DNA of 53,151 nucleotides, taken from Bacteroidales bacterium. GTDB taxonomy: Bacteria; Bacteroidota; Bacteroidia; Bacteroidales; F082. A model generated the notes under the pieces. The model was given only the letters and a program-made list of their open reading frames with translations, was not told where the DNA came from and did not search any database. The position numbers were made by a program, and so were the translations under genes. Each line of letters opens with the position of its first letter. Within the stretch, counting starts at the first letter, position 1. Positions 32,472-43,411 of the stretch are shown in pieces. The DNA lies in assembly GCA_030690365.1 (NCBI GenBank), contig JAUYGX010000136.1, positions 1-53,151 on the forward strand. The letters are read 5' to 3'.

Positions 32472-32846
32472 ATGGCAGATTTAAAAGCATTTGCGGAACA
32501 ACTGGTAAACTTAACCGTAAAAGAAGTTAACGAACTGGCGGCTATCCTGAAAGAAGAATACGGAATTGAACCTGCAGCTGCTGCTGTAGCTATTGCTGGC
32601 CCTGCTGCTGCTGCTGAAGCAGTTGAAGAAGAGCAAACCTCATTCGACGTAATCTTAAAAGCTGCTGGTCAATCAAAGTTGGCTGTAGTGAAATTGGTTA
32701 AAGAATTAACCAGTTTAGGTTTGAAAGAATCTAAGGAATTAGTTGACTCCGCTCCAAAAGCAATTAAAGAAGGTGTATCAAAAGACGAAGCTGATGCACT
32801 GAAATCACAGCTTGAAGAAGCTGGTGCTGAAGTTGAGATAAAATAA
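32472..32846 (+). CDS. rplL: 50S ribosomal protein L7/L12
   Basis: A 124-residue acidic stalk protein. It has an N-terminal dimerisation domain ([20 protein letters not shown]), an Ala-rich hinge around residues 36-50 ([20 protein letters not shown]), and a C-terminal factor-binding domain ([20 protein letters not shown]). It recruits EF-Tu, EF-G and IF2. A hairpin in the 138-bp gap to rpoB may lower downstream transcription. Confidence 0.97.
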   Translation: MADLKAFAEQLVNLTVKEVNELAAILKEEYGIEPAAAAVAIAGPAAAAEAVEEEQTSFDVILKAAGQSKLAVVKLVKELTSLGLKESKELVDSAPKAIKEGVSKDEADALKSQLEEAGAEVEIK

Positions 32847-32873
32847 CACCTCAACTGTACACTAAAAGTCGTT

Positions 32874-32902
32874 AACCTCTACCCCAATTTGGGGTAGAGG
32901 TT
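32874..32902 (+). promoter_or_regulatory. rplL-rpoB intercistronic hairpin
   Basis: A 12-bp perfect stem (AACCTCTACCCC with GGGGTAGAGGTT) and a 5-nt loop, 28 bp after the rplL stop. No T-run follows (TGCGGC), so full termination is unlikely. Its position matches the rplL-rpoB attenuator/processing site of enterobacteria. Confidence 0.6.
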
Positions 32903-32984
32903 TGCGGCTATATGCTCTTATATATCATTCTTTCAATACAACTGGTTAAAAACCAGATATTGTTTTAACTTAATACTGTAAGTC

Positions 32985-35900
32985 TTGGCTGAAATACAAA
33001 CCGGAAGAATTAGTTTCGCATCCACCAAAAATCAACTCGCTTATCCTGATTTTTTGGACATTCAGTTAAAGTCTTTTCAAGACTTTTTCCAGTTGGAAAC
33101 AAACCCTGAAAACCGCAGGAACGAAGGCCTGTTTAAGGTCTTTTCAGAAAACTTTCCAATTACCGATGCCCGAAACAACTTTGTGCTCGAATTTTTAGAT
33201 TATTATATCGATCCTCCCCGTTACGCTATCGAGGAAGCGATCGAACGTGGTTTAACCTACAGTGTGCCGCTTAAAGCAAAACTTAAGCTCTACTGTACCG
33301 ATCCCGACCACGAAGACTTTGAAACCATCGTTCAGGATGTGTATTTGGGGATGATCCCTTATATGACTCCAAAAGGTACCTTCGTTGTGAATGGTGCTGA
33401 ACGTGTAGTTGTTTCCCAGTTGCACAGATCACCTGGTGTATTTTTCGGACAACACCGCCATGCCAATGGTACGCAGCTGTATTCAGCACGTATCATTCCT
33501 TTTAAAGGATCATGGATGGAGTTTTCTACCGACATCAACAATGTGATGTATGCCTATATCGACCGGAAGAAAAAAATGCCGGTTACCACTCTGTTACGTG
33601 CCATCGGTTACGAAACCGACCGCGATATCCTCGAAATTTTTAATCTTGCCGAAGAAGTAAAGGTGAGCAAGGCAGGTTTAAAACGTGTTTTAGGTCGTAA
33701 ATTGGCCGCACGTGTTGTAAGATCCTGGTTTGAAGATTTTGTGGACGAAGATACGGGTGAGGTAGTAACCATCGAAAGAAACGACGTGATCATCGAGCGT
33801 GAAACTATTCTCGAAAACGACCACATCGACCGGATTGTAGACGCTGGTGTAAAATCAATCCTCCTCCATAAGGATGACCCAACATTGGCCGACTATTCCA
33901 TTATTTTTAACACCTTACAGAAAGATACCACAAACTCCGAAAAAGAGGCTGTGGAATTTATCTATTTCCAATTGCGTAATGCGCTTCCCCCTGATGAGGA
34001 AACTGCCCGTGGTATTTTCGAGAAACTATTTTTCTCAGATAAACGCTACGATCTTGGTGAAGTTGGCCGTTACCGAATCAACAAGAAACTGAACATTAAT
34101 ACCTCAATGGAAACCAAAGTGCTTACCAAAGAGGATATTATTCTGATTATAAAATACCTCATCAAACTGGTAAACAATAAAACCATTGTTGATGATATCG
34201 ATCACTTAAGTAACCGCCGTGTACGTACCGTTGGCGAACAGCTCTCCAACCAGTTTGGAGTGGGTTTAGCCCGCATGGCCCGTACCATCCGCGAACGTAT
34301 GAACGTCCGCGACAATGAGGTGTTTACCCCCACCGACCTGATCAATGCCAAGACATTATCTTCGGTGATTAACTCCTTCTTCGGAACAAACCAGTTGTCG
34401 CAGTTCATGGATCAAACCAACCCCTTGAGTGAGATTACCCATAAAAGGCGTATTTCAGCACTCGGACCAGGTGGTTTATCACGTGAGCGTGCCGGCTTTG
34501 AGGTGCGCGACGTTCACTATACCCACTATGGTAGGTTGTGTACCATCGAAACTCCTGAAGGTCCAAACATTGGTCTTATTTCTTCGCTTTGTGTTTATGC
34601 ACAGATCAATAACCTGGGATTTATCGAGACTCCTTACCGCAATGTGATTAAAGGTTCCATTGATTACAACCACGATCCGATATACCTGAGTGCCGAAGAG
34701 GAAGAAGATAAAATTATTGCACAGGCGAGTACCCTTGTTTCCGAAACAGGGCAATTTATTCGCGAAAAGGTAAAAGTGCGTTACCAGGCTGATTACCCCA
34801 TCACCCCACGTGAAGAGGTTCACCTCATCGACATTGCACCTAACCAGATTGCTTCCATCGCGGCTTCGTTAATTCCTTTCCTCGAACATGATGATGCCAA
34901 CCGTGCCCTGATGGGATCGAACATGATGCGCCAGGCAGTTCCATTGTTAAATGCCGAAGCCCCAATTGTGGGAACTGGTATCGAAGGCAATGTAGCCCGC
35001 GACTCACGTGTATTGATCAATGCCGAAGGCGACGGTGTAGTTGAATATGTGGATGCAGAACGCATTGTTATTCGCTACGATCGAGGCGAAGAAGACCGGT
35101 TGGTAAGCTTCGATGACGATTTAAAAACATACCTGTTAATCAAATTCCAGAGAACCAACCAGAATACCTCCATCAACTTGCGGCCCATTGTTCGCAAGGG
35201 TGTGAAAGTGGTTAAAGGTCAGGTGCTTTGCGAAGGTTATGCTACTCAAAAAGGCGAGCTTGCTCTCGGCCGTAACCTGATGGTGGCCTTTATGCCCTGG
35301 AAAGGTTACAACTTTGAGGATGCCATCGTAATTTCTGAAAAAATTGTAAAAGAGGATATTTTCACCTCTGTTCATATCGAGGAGTTCTCTCTGGATGTGC
35401 GCGACACCAAACGCGGTATTGAAGAACTTACCAATGATATTCCAAACGTAAGCGCCGAAGCAACCAAAGACCTCAATGAGGATGGTTTGATTCGCATTGG
35501 AGCCGAAGTTAACGAAGGCGATATTCTGATTGGAAAGATTACTCCAAAAGGAGAAAGCGATCCAACACCGGAAGAAAAACTACTGCGTGCCATTTTTGGT
35601 GACAAAGCCGGTGATGTGAAGAACGCATCGCTTAAAGCACCACCATCCATGAAAGGTGTGGTTATCGGCAGCAACCTGTTTTCACGTTCGGTTAAAGACA
35701 AAAAGTCGAAAAGCCGTGAAAAGGAAATTCTGGCCGCTCTCGAACTTGAGTACAATAAAAATTATTCCGAGTTAAAAGTCAAACTGATCGACAAAATGTC
35801 GCAGTTGGTGGGTGGTCGTACCTCACAGGGTGTTACCAACAACTACGGTGAAATGGTTATTGCACCCAAAGTAAAGTTCACCCAAAAAATACTTCAGGGA

Positions 35901-36791
35901 ATTGATTACACCGAAGTGAATCCCGATAAATGGACCACTGACAAGGACAAAAACGACCTTGTAAAGATTCTTATCAACAACTTTATAATCAAATACAAAG
36001 AGTTACTCGGCGTATACAACCGCAAACAATTTGTTGCCTCTGTGGGCGATGAGTTGCCCAACGGTATTGTTCAAATGGCCAAAGTGTACATCGCCAAAAA
36101 GCGCAAGCTCAAGGTGGGTGATAAAATGGCCGGTCGTCACGGTAATAAAGGTATTGTTGCCCGTATTGTTCGTGAAGAAGATATGCCATTCCTCGAAGAC
36201 GGAACTCCTGTAGACATCGTATTGAATCCATTGGGCGTACCATCGCGTATGAACCTTGGACAGATTTACGAAACTGTTTTAGGATGGGCCGGCAAGAAAC
36301 TGGGACTGACTTTTTCAACACCCATTTTCGATGGTGCTTCTATTGACCAGATCAATGGATATATGGAACAGGCCAAACTGCCCGAAAACGGAAGTACTTA
36401 CCTTTATGATGGTGGTACAGGCGAACGCTTCGACCAACCCGCTACTGTTGGATACATCTACATGCTGAAACTTCACCATATGGTGGATGATAAAATGCAC
36501 GCCAGATCCATCGGACCTTACTCTCTCATCACACAACAGCCTCTGGGTGGTAAAGCCCAGTTCGGGGGACAACGTTTTGGTGAAATGGAAGTTTGGGCCC
36601 TCGAAGCCTTTGGTGCTGCCAACATTCTCCAGGAAATTTTAACAGTTAAATCTGATGACGTTACCGGTAGGGCTAAAGCTTATGAAGCCATTGTCAAAGG
36701 AGAGGTAATGCCTATTCCTAACGTACCCGAATCGTTTAATGTACTCGTACACGAATTACGCGGACTTGGTCTTGAACTGAGTTTCGATTAA
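32985..36791 (+). CDS. rpoB: RNA polymerase beta subunit
   Basis: A 1268-residue subunit, normal for Bacteroidota. Landmarks: [15 protein letters not shown] near the start, the rifampicin-pocket region [20 protein letters not shown] and [12 protein letters not shown], the [12 protein letters not shown] segment, [12 protein letters not shown], and the C-terminal [17 protein letters not shown]. It begins with a TTG codon at 32985 (then [10 protein letters not shown]). No in-frame ATG exists before the conserved N-terminus and no Shine-Dalgarno is evident. The rifampicin-region residues look wild type. Confidence 0.97.
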   Translation: MAEIQTGRISFASTKNQLAYPDFLDIQLKSFQDFFQLETNPENRRNEGLFKVFSENFPITDARNNFVLEFLDYYIDPPRYAIEEAIERGLTYSVPLKAKLKLYCTDPDHEDFETIVQDVYLGMIPYMTPKGTFVVNGAERVVVSQLHRSPGVFFGQHRHANGTQLYSARIIPFKGSWMEFSTDINNVMYAYIDRKKKMPVTTLLRAIGYETDRDILEIFNLAEEVKVSKAGLKRVLGRKLAARVVRSWFEDFVDEDTGEVVTIERNDVIIERETILENDHIDRIVDAGVKSILLHKDDPTLADYSIIFNTLQKDTTNSEKEAVEFIYFQLRNALPPDEETARGIFEKLFFSDKRYDLGEVGRYRINKKLNINTSMETKVLTKEDIILIIKYLIKLVNNKTIVDDIDHLSNRRVRTVGEQLSNQFGVGLARMARTIRERMNVRDNEVFTPTDLINAKTLSSVINSFFGTNQLSQFMDQTNPLSEITHKRRISALGPGGLSRERAGFEVRDVHYTHYGRLCTIETPEGPNIGLISSLCVYAQINNLGFIETPYRNVIKGSIDYNHDPIYLSAEEEEDKIIAQASTLVSETGQFIREKVKVRYQADYPITPREEVHLIDIAPNQIASIAASLIPFLEHDDANRALMGSNMMRQAVPLLNAEAPIVGTGIEGNVARDSRVLINAEGDGVVEYVDAERIVIRYDRGEEDRLVSFDDDLKTYLLIKFQRTNQNTSINLRPIVRKGVKVVKGQVLCEGYATQKGELALGRNLMVAFMPWKGYNFEDAIVISEKIVKEDIFTSVHIEEFSLDVRDTKRGIEELTNDIPNVSAEATKDLNEDGLIRIGAEVNEGDILIGKITPKGESDPTPEEKLLRAIFGDKAGDVKNASLKAPPSMKGVVIGSNLFSRSVKDKKSKSREKEILAALELEYNKNYSELKVKLIDKMSQLVGGRTSQGVTNNYGEMVIAPKVKFTQKILQGIDYTEVNPDKWTTDKDKNDLVKILINNFIIKYKELLGVYNRKQFVASVGDELPNGIVQMAKVYIAKKRKLKVGDKMAGRHGNKGIVARIVREEDMPFLEDGTPVDIVLNPLGVPSRMNLGQIYETVLGWAGKKLGLTFSTPIFDGASIDQINGYMEQAKLPENGSTYLYDGGTGERFDQPATVGYIYMLKLHHMVDDKMHARSIGPYSLITQQPLGGKAQFGGQRFGEMEVWALEAFGAANILQEILTVKSDDVTGRAKAYEAIVKGEVMPIPNVPESFNVLVHELRGLGLELSFD

Positions 36792-36827
36792 CCTTTTGTA
36801 ATACTGATAAAAATAATAGACTAACAT

Positions 36828-39800
36828 ATGGCTTTCAGAAAAGACAGTAAAATACCAGGTACATTTAACAATATCACCATCAGTCTGGCTTCTCCTGAAT
36901 CGATCCTCGACAGATCGCACGGCGAAGTGTTGAAACCAGAAACTATCAACTACCGTACTTACAAACCTGAACGTGATGGCTTGTTTTGCGAAAGGATTTT
37001 CGGACCTATCAAGGATTACGAATGTCATTGCGGTAAATACAAACGTATCCGGTATAAAGGAATCGTTTGCGACCGTTGTGGAGTTGAAGTGACCGAAAAG
37101 AAAGTGCGCCGCGAACGAATGGGCCACATCCAATTGGTGGTTCCGGTGGTACATATCTGGTTTTTCCGCTCATTGCCCAACAAAATTGGTTCGATGCTCG
37201 GTTTGCAAACCAAGAAACTGGAAATGATTATTTATTACGAACGTTATGTCGTAATAAACGCCGGAATTAAAAAAGGCAATGGTGTTGAATATCTTGACTT
37301 CCTCACCGAAGAAGAATACTTCGATATTCTTGATACCTTGCCACCCGATAACCAACATCTCGACGATACTCATCCCGACAAGTTTATTGCCAAGATGGGA
37401 GCCGAGGCTATTAGTGACTTGCTTGCCCGCCTCGATTTGGATAAAATGTCCTACGAACTGAGGCACAAAGCCAATACCGAAACATCGCAACAGCGTAAAG
37501 CTGATGCATTGAAACGCCTGCAGGTATTTGAATCGTTCCGGGATGCACGTAACCGTGCCGAAAACCGTCCGGAATGGATGATCGTTCAGATCGTTCCCGT
37601 TATTCCACCCGAATTGCGTCCGTTGGTTCCATTGGATGGTGGCCGTTTTGCTACCTCCGACCTTAACGACCTTTACCGCAGGGTAATTATCCGCAACAAC
37701 AGGTTAAAACGACTGATCGAAATCAAAGCTCCGGATGTTATTATGCGCAACGAAAAGCGTATGCTTCAGGAAGCTGTGGATTCGCTGTTGGATAACTCCA
37801 GAAAATCAAGTGCCGTTAAAACTGAATCGAATCGTCCGTTGAAATCCTTAAGCGACAGCCTAAAAGGAAAACAAGGCCGTTTCCGTCAGAACTTGCTTGG
37901 TAAACGTGTCGACTATTCTGGTCGTTCGGTTATTGTGGTTGGTCCCGACTTGCAACTCAACGAATGTGGCTTGCCTAAAGGCATGGCTGCTGAGTTGTTC
38001 AAACCCTTTATTATCAGAAAACTGCTTGAACGGGGCATCGTTAAAACCGTGAAATCTGCCAAGAAAATTGTAGAACGTAAAGATGCCGTTGTTTGGGATA
38101 TTCTCGAAAACATTCTTAAGGGTCATCCTGTATTGCTCAACCGTGCTCCTACTTTGCACCGTTTGGGTATTCAGGCGTTCCAACCAAAACTGGTTGAAGG
38201 TAAGGCCATTCAGCTTCACCCTTTGGTTTGTACCGCGTTCAACGCTGACTTCGATGGTGACCAGATGGCTGTTCACGTTCCACTTGGAAACGCAGCTGTA
38301 CTGGAAGCCCAGATTTTAATGCTTGCTTCGCACAACATCCTCAACCCTGCCAACGGAGCACCTATTACGGTACCTTCACAGGACATGGTACTTGGTCTTT
38401 ACTACATTACCAAACCCCGGAAAAGTACTCCTGAACATCCTGTAAAAGGTGAGGGTATGCGTTTTTATTCGCCTGAAGAAGTAAATATCGCTTACAATGA
38501 AAAAAGAGTCGATCTTCATGCCATTATTCATGTAAAAGTGGATGATATAGTTGATGGTAAACCCATTAACCACATGATTGAAACCTCGGTGGGCCGTGTG
38601 ATGTTTAACCAGTTTGTTCCTAAGGAATATGGCTACATCAACGCATTGATGACCAAAAAAGCCTTAAGGGATATTATTGGAGAGATTTTGAAGGTGACAG
38701 GTACCGATGTAACTGCAAGGTTCCTGGATGATATTAAAAATCTTGGATTTACCATGGCTTTCAGAGGAGGACTTTCTTTCAACCTGGGTAATGTACGTGT
38801 TCCTGAAATAAAAGTGTCGCTGGTGAAAAAAGCCAACGAGGAAGTGGAAGAAGTGTTGAATAACTACAACATGGGTTTCATTACCAACAATGAGCGTTAC
38901 AACCAGATTATTGATATCTGGACACATGCCAACTCACATCTCACCAACACCCTGATGAAAGAACTTTCTCAGGATGATCAGGGATTCAACCCTGTGTATA
39001 TGATGCTTGATTCTGGTGCCCGTGGTTCAAAAGAGCAGATTCGCCAGCTCTCAGGAATGAGGGGGTTGATGGCCAAACCGCAAAAATCAGGTGCCAAGGG
39101 TGGTGAAATTATCGAAAACCCCATTCTTTCCAACTTTAAAGAAGGACTGTCGGTTCTTGAGTATTTCATCTCCACACACGGTGCGCGTAAAGGTTTGGCT
39201 GATACTGCACTTAAAACTGCCGATGCCGGTTATCTTACACGTAGGTTGGTGGATGTAGCTCAGGATGTGGTGATCAATGAAGTCGACTGCGGTACACTTC
39301 GCGGATTGACTATCAGCGCACTTAAAAAGAATGAAGATGTAGTTGAATCGTTGTACGACCGTATCCTTGGTCGTGTAACCCTTCATGATGTTTACGATCC
39401 TGAAACAGGTGAAGTCATTATTGAGGCTGGTCTTGAAATTAACGAAGATATAGCTAAAAAAATTGAAGAATCCGGCATCGAAGGTGTCGAAATTCGTTCG
39501 GTACTTACCTGTGAATCGAAACGGGGAGTGTGTGCTTTGTGTTACGGACGTAACCTGGCTTCCGGCCGACTTGTCCAGAACGGAGAGGCTGTTGGTGTAA
39601 TTGCTGCGCAATCCATTGGTGAGCCTGGTACACAGCTTACGCTGAGAACTTTCCACCAGGGAGGTACTGCTTCCAACATCGGAAGTACTTCAAAAATTGA
39701 ATCCAAATTTGATGGAAATCTTGAAATTGAAGAGTTAAGGACTGTAGATTTTACCAACAACGATGGTAGAAAGTACCAGGTGGTGGTGGGTCGTTCAGCA

Positions 39801-41117
39801 GAAATGCGCATCCTCGATCCTACAACAGGCGTGGTACTTGCTTCTGCAAACATTCCTTATTCGGCCAATTTATACATTCAAAACGGGTCGGTTGTCAAAA
39901 AAGGTGATATCATCGCCGACTGGGATCCATACAACGCCGTTATTGTTTCCGAAACAGCAGGTACACTTTCGTTTGAACATATCATCGAAGGGATTACTTA
40001 CCGCGTTGAATCGGATGAGCAAACCGGTTACTTCGAGAAAGTAATTGTTGAATCGCGTTTGAAAAATAAAAACCCGATCATCAAAATTCTGAATAAAGAC
40101 GGAATTATCCTAAACACCTACGATATGCCGGTAGGTTCGCACATTCTTGTTGATGAAGGTGCTCAAATTAAAGCCGGTGACCTGTTGGTGAAAATTCCAC
40201 GCGCTTTTGGAAAGTCTGGTGACATCACCGGAGGTCTTCCACGCGTTACCGAGCTATTCGAGGCACGTAATCCTTCCGATCCTGCCGTTGTTTCTGAAAT
40301 TGATGGTGTTGTAAGTTTTAGTCCTAAGTTGAAACGTGGAAACCGCGAGGTGGTTATTACTTCAAAAACCGGAGAAGAAAAGAAATACCTTGTTTCTACC
40401 TCCAAGCAGATTCTGGCTCAGAAAAACGACTTTGTAAAAGCTGGTACACCGCTTTCGGATGGTGTAATGACGCCTTCAGATATTTTGGCTATCAAAGGCC
40501 CCATGGCTGTTCAGGAATATATTGTTAATGAAATCCAGGAAGTATACCGTCTTCAGGGAGTAAAAATTAACGATAAACACTTCGAAACCATCGTTCGCCA
40601 GATGATGCGTAAGGTAAGGGTCGAAGATTCAGGTGATACCCGGTTCCTCGAAGGTGAATTGGTGAACAGAATCGACTTCCATGAAGTAAACGACGAGATT
40701 TATGGCCAGATGGTAGTAGTTGATCCGGGAGATTCGGAAAACCTGCTTCAAGGTCAAATCATCACCGCCCGTAAACTTCGCGACGACAATTCTGCCCTTA
40801 AACGTCGCGACAAACGTCTGGCCGAAGCACGTACAGCTCAACCTGCTACCGGAACACAGGTATTGCAGGGTATCACCAGGGCGTCACTCCAAACCAACAG
40901 TTGGATTTCTGCAGCTTCTTTCCAGGAAACCACCAAGGTATTGACAGTTGCTTCTATCAGTGCTAAAACAGATGGTTTGCTCGGACTTAAGGAAAATGTG
41001 ATCGTAGGTCATAAGATTCCGGCCGGTTCAGGTTTAAGAGAGTACGAAGACATCATTGTTGGTTCAAAAGAAGACTATGAGCCGATGATGAATAAAGATA
41101 ACCAGAACGATTTCTAA
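36828..41117 (+). CDS. rpoC: RNA polymerase beta' subunit
   Basis: A 1429-residue catalytic subunit. Visible are the N-terminal zinc ribbon ([20 protein letters not shown]), the [20 protein letters not shown] region, the catalytic NADFDGDQM at residues 472-480 with the three Mg-binding Asp residues, the bridge helix and trigger loop region, and the second zinc site ([19 protein letters not shown]). The C-terminus ends with an acidic tail ([14 protein letters not shown]). It follows rpoB by 36 bp and precedes a strong terminator. Confidence 0.98.
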   Translation: MAFRKDSKIPGTFNNITISLASPESILDRSHGEVLKPETINYRTYKPERDGLFCERIFGPIKDYECHCGKYKRIRYKGIVCDRCGVEVTEKKVRRERMGHIQLVVPVVHIWFFRSLPNKIGSMLGLQTKKLEMIIYYERYVVINAGIKKGNGVEYLDFLTEEEYFDILDTLPPDNQHLDDTHPDKFIAKMGAEAISDLLARLDLDKMSYELRHKANTETSQQRKADALKRLQVFESFRDARNRAENRPEWMIVQIVPVIPPELRPLVPLDGGRFATSDLNDLYRRVIIRNNRLKRLIEIKAPDVIMRNEKRMLQEAVDSLLDNSRKSSAVKTESNRPLKSLSDSLKGKQGRFRQNLLGKRVDYSGRSVIVVGPDLQLNECGLPKGMAAELFKPFIIRKLLERGIVKTVKSAKKIVERKDAVVWDILENILKGHPVLLNRAPTLHRLGIQAFQPKLVEGKAIQLHPLVCTAFNADFDGDQMAVHVPLGNAAVLEAQILMLASHNILNPANGAPITVPSQDMVLGLYYITKPRKSTPEHPVKGEGMRFYSPEEVNIAYNEKRVDLHAIIHVKVDDIVDGKPINHMIETSVGRVMFNQFVPKEYGYINALMTKKALRDIIGEILKVTGTDVTARFLDDIKNLGFTMAFRGGLSFNLGNVRVPEIKVSLVKKANEEVEEVLNNYNMGFITNNERYNQIIDIWTHANSHLTNTLMKELSQDDQGFNPVYMMLDSGARGSKEQIRQLSGMRGLMAKPQKSGAKGGEIIENPILSNFKEGLSVLEYFISTHGARKGLADTALKTADAGYLTRRLVDVAQDVVINEVDCGTLRGLTISALKKNEDVVESLYDRILGRVTLHDVYDPETGEVIIEAGLEINEDIAKKIEESGIEGVEIRSVLTCESKRGVCALCYGRNLASGRLVQNGEAVGVIAAQSIGEPGTQLTLRTFHQGGTASNIGSTSKIESKFDGNLEIEELRTVDFTNNDGRKYQVVVGRSAEMRILDPTTGVVLASANIPYSANLYIQNGSVVKKGDIIADWDPYNAVIVSETAGTLSFEHIIEGITYRVESDEQTGYFEKVIVESRLKNKNPIIKILNKDGIILNTYDMPVGSHILVDEGAQIKAGDLLVKIPRAFGKSGDITGGLPRVTELFEARNPSDPAVVSEIDGVVSFSPKLKRGNREVVITSKTGEEKKYLVSTSKQILAQKNDFVKAGTPLSDGVMTPSDILAIKGPMAVQEYIVNEIQEVYRLQGVKINDKHFETIVRQMMRKVRVEDSGDTRFLEGELVNRIDFHEVNDEIYGQMVVVDPGDSENLLQGQIITARKLRDDNSALKRRDKRLAEARTAQPATGTQVLQGITRASLQTNSWISAASFQETTKVLTVASISAKTDGLLGLKENVIVGHKIPAGSGLREYEDIIVGSKEDYEPMMNKDNQNDF

Positions 41118-41124
41118 TAAACAA

Positions 41125-41158
41125 TAAAAAAGCACCTTTGCAAAAGGGTGCTTTTTTT
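41125..41158 (+). terminator. rpoC operon terminator
   Basis: AAAAAAGCACC pairs with GGGTGCTTTTTTT over a loop of about 10 nt, starting 7 bp after the rpoC stop. Confidence 0.85.
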
Positions 41159-41173
41159 ATAAAAACAACTATC

Positions 41174-41488
41174 ATGGAAGAACCAAAAAATGCCAATAAG
41201 ATTAACATCGATTTGCCCGAAGACATTGCCGAAGGCATCTATTCCAACCTGGCTATAATAACCCACTCACATGCCGAGTTTGTGATTGATTTTGTAAAAT
41301 TGATGCCCGGAGCGCCTAAAGCAAAGGTAAAATCAAGAATCATCTTAACGCCCGAGCATGCCAAAAGGTTGTACAAAGCCCTGCAGGATAATGTTAAGAA
41401 ATTTGAGGCGATCCATGGTCCCATAAAAGAATCCAAAGACGGAGGATTACCCCCGTTTTCGTTGGGTGGACCTACCGCCCAGGCTTAA
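41174..41488 (+). CDS. DUF3467 family protein
   Basis: A 104-residue acidic protein (MEEPKNANKINIDLPEDIAE, GIYSNLAIITHSHAEFVIDF, then MPGAPKAKVKSRIILTPEHA) clearly belonging to DUF3467, a small conserved family regularly found just after rpoC in Bacteroidota. Function is unknown. The ATG at 41174 gives the family N-terminus; the longer frame would start inside the rpoC terminator. It is followed by its own terminator at 41493-41520. Confidence 0.92.
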   Translation: MEEPKNANKINIDLPEDIAEGIYSNLAIITHSHAEFVIDFVKLMPGAPKAKVKSRIILTPEHAKRLYKALQDNVKKFEAIHGPIKESKDGGLPPFSLGGPTAQA

Positions 41489-41492
41489 ATTC

Positions 41493-41520
41493 AAAAAGCT
41501 CCTTAACAGGGGCTTTTTTT
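41493..41520 (+). terminator. DUF3467 gene terminator
   Basis: AAAAAGCTCC and GGGGCTTTTTTT pair (one T.G) over a 6-nt loop, just past the DUF3467 stop. It also overlaps the 3' end of the convergent Nudix gene. Confidence 0.75.
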
Positions 41521-42162
41521 ATGTAAATAAGTTGATGAAATACTCATTAATTCAAGCAGTTCAGCCAGTATCATCGAGGTGGCACCCCAAACAATTTCCC
41601 CGTCAAGGGTGTAGCAGGGTACCCGCATTTGTGTGGAACGCACAGAAATGGTTTTCTCCACACAATTGGCCAGATTCATCAGGTCAGAAATCGGAATGAT
41701 CAACACCCGTTCTACTTCGTAATTTAGCGTTATATGGGGATCTTCCTGTATTATCCCAACAAATGGCGTTACAAGAAAATTACTCGGTGGAATATATAAA
41801 TCTGATAGTTTTCCAATGATTTCAATCTGTTGGGGTTGAATTCCTACTTCTTCAAAAGTTTCGCGTAATGCGGTATTCTCAAGTGAGGTATCTTCTTTTT
41901 CAGCTTTCCCGCCAGGGAATGCTATTTGCCCGCTGTGAACTGTCTCGTCCACCGCTCTTTTGATCATGACCATGTGAACTTCTCCATTTTTTGGAAAGAA
42001 GCATATCAGCACCGCGCTTTTACGTGGAACCAGGTTTGGCGTTCGTTCAATCTCAATTCGCCGGGAAGGAGGCGCCATTTTTAGTTGTACCGATATTCCC
42101 GGCAAGGGTGAATGTTTGAGCCTGTAACGTAGCTCATCTGAAAATTGATTAAAAGCAATCAT
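41503..42162 (-). CDS. Nudix hydrolase, CoA-pyrophosphatase type
   Basis: A 219-residue Nudix protein from the ATG at 42162 (MIAFNQFSDELRYRL). The Nudix box is GQIAFPGGKAEKED followed by ALRETFEEVGI, with the REx2EE metal-binding core intact. The upstream PSRRIEIERTPNLVPRKSAV region and the LSDLYIPPSNFLVTPFVGII stretch resemble the NudL/YeaB CoA diphosphatase branch, which cleaves CoA to phosphopantetheine and 3',5'-ADP. The frame is open further upstream (to 42243), but that extension is hydrophobic and not family-like. Its 3' end converges on the DUF3467 terminator. Confidence 0.88.
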   Translation of the reverse strand: MIAFNQFSDELRYRLKHSPLPGISVQLKMAPPSRRIEIERTPNLVPRKSAVLICFFPKNGEVHMVMIKRAVDETVHSGQIAFPGGKAEKEDTSLENTALRETFEEVGIQPQQIEIIGKLSDLYIPPSNFLVTPFVGIIQEDPHITLNYEVERVLIIPISDLMNLANCVEKTISVRSTQMRVPCYTLDGEIVWGATSMILAELLELMSISSTYLHKKSPC

Positions 42163-42392
42163 GGTGGCAAAATTAAGGATAAAATAGAATAGATAAAGCG
42201 GATACTGGACGTTGCTCACAAAAATTGTCCGGTGGGGAACCAATACTTTTACGCAATTTGTTGCCTGTAATTACCGGAAGTCATCCCACTAAAAACAGTA
42301 ACATCCTCCTTAAAAAAAGGTAGTTTCCTGCCTGAGCCAGGTGTTTTGTTCAGGGTAGTTTTACACCATTAAAAACCATAAACGCTCTCACC

Positions 42393-42899
42393 ATGAATAC
42401 CAAAAAGAAAATTGTAATTGTTGATGACGACATCGACATTATCAACGTTGTAGAGGCCATCTTAACAGCAAAGGGATATGTAGTTCTTTCTGCTAACGAC
42501 AAAAAGCAGGGAATTGAGCTCCTGAAAAAGGACAAACCCGATCTGGCCATTCTGGATGTGATGATGACCACTCATTTCGAGGGATTTGAACTGGCCAAAG
42601 AAATTATCGACGATCCCGAATTGAAAGACATGCCGGTAATTATTCAAACCTCCATCGATGTGCTCACCACTACCAAGCCCAGTGTACAGGCCATGGCCCG
42701 CGAATTTCGGAAAGATCCTGCCTACAGCGACCTCAGGGTAATTCTTGTGAAGGATTTGGTTACGGGCAACGCGGGTGTAGATTACCTCAACGAAAACGAT
42801 GAAAGCATCTGGTTCCCGGTAAATGCATTCGTTAGAAAACCGGTTAGTGCCAATGTGTTGATCCCGGAAATTGAAAAACTTCTGGCAGAAAAAGAATAA
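42393..42899 (+). CDS. Receiver-domain protein with large insertion, hydrogenase locus
   Basis: A 168-residue stand-alone response-regulator receiver, first gene of the hydrogenase locus. It has the acidic pocket D11-D13, the phosphoacceptor D55 in LAILDVMM, the conserved Thr T86 in VIIQTS and Lys K149 in FVRKPV. The distance from T86 to K149 is 63 residues, about 40 more than in a usual receiver, because of an insertion between strands 4 and 5 (around residues 88-143, with KPSVQAMAREFRKDPAYSDL). There is no output domain, so it probably acts as a phosphorelay intermediate, a phosphate sink or a protein-binding switch. It precedes hydC by 47 bp. Confidence 0.88.
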   Translation: MNTKKKIVIVDDDIDIINVVEAILTAKGYVVLSANDKKQGIELLKKDKPDLAILDVMMTTHFEGFELAKEIIDDPELKDMPVIIQTSIDVLTTTKPSVQAMAREFRKDPAYSDLRVILVKDLVTGNAGVDYLNENDESIWFPVNAFVRKPVSANVLIPEIEKLLAEKE

Positions 42900-42946
42900 T
42901 CTTAAGCCTGATTGTGGGGAAATATTAACGAATAAAAATCCGAATA

Positions 42947-43408
42947 ATGACTTTAGTCCAAAATGTACTTCACAAGTACCCGGATGTGGGGCACGATAGC
43001 TTAATACCCATTCTGCAGGACATTCAGACTGCAGAAGGGTATTTGTCGAAGAAATCAATTCTTGAAGTAGGAAAATACCTGAATATTCCGGCCAGTAGAA
43101 TTTTTGGAGTGGCCACTTTTTATAATCAGTTCAGGTTTGAACCTTTTGGGAAGAATCACATTCAGGTTTGTCGTGGAACAGCTTGTCATGTGTTGGGATC
43201 GTCAACTGTTTTACAGGAACTTGAAAAACACCTGAAGGTAAAAGCAGGCCAAACCACACGCGACGGTCAGTTTAGTGTTGAAGTGGTAGCCTGTATTGGT
43301 GCCTGCGGCCTGGCTCCTGTAATTTGCATAAATGGCGAGTTTCATGCCAAGGTCACAGCACAGTCTATCAAAGAAATTGTGGATTCATATAAAACAAAGG
43401 GGGAATAG
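42947..43408 (+). CDS. hydC: [FeFe]-hydrogenase subunit HydC (NuoE-like)
   Basis: A 153-residue NuoE-like subunit with a thioredoxin-fold [2Fe-2S] cluster. The four cysteines are in VCRGTACHVLGS and VVACIGACGLAPV. The N-terminal helical part (GHDSLIPILQDIQTAEGYLS ... RIFGVATFYNQFRFEP) is standard. In trimeric hydrogenases HydC passes electrons within the NAD(P)-linked module. It lies 3 bp before hydB. Confidence 0.93.
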   Translation: MTLVQNVLHKYPDVGHDSLIPILQDIQTAEGYLSKKSILEVGKYLNIPASRIFGVATFYNQFRFEPFGKNHIQVCRGTACHVLGSSTVLQELEKHLKVKAGQTTRDGQFSVEVVACIGACGLAPVICINGEFHAKVTAQSIKEIVDSYKTKGE

Positions 43409-43411
43409 CTC

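Noticed and set aside
32874-32902. Full intrinsic terminator after rplL
   Set aside because: No T-run follows the stem and rpoB needs transcription from upstream, so I call it an attenuator or processing site.
42462-43058. 198-codon minus-strand open frame
   Set aside because: It is the antisense shadow of the receiver and hydC genes, both of which have clear family motifs.
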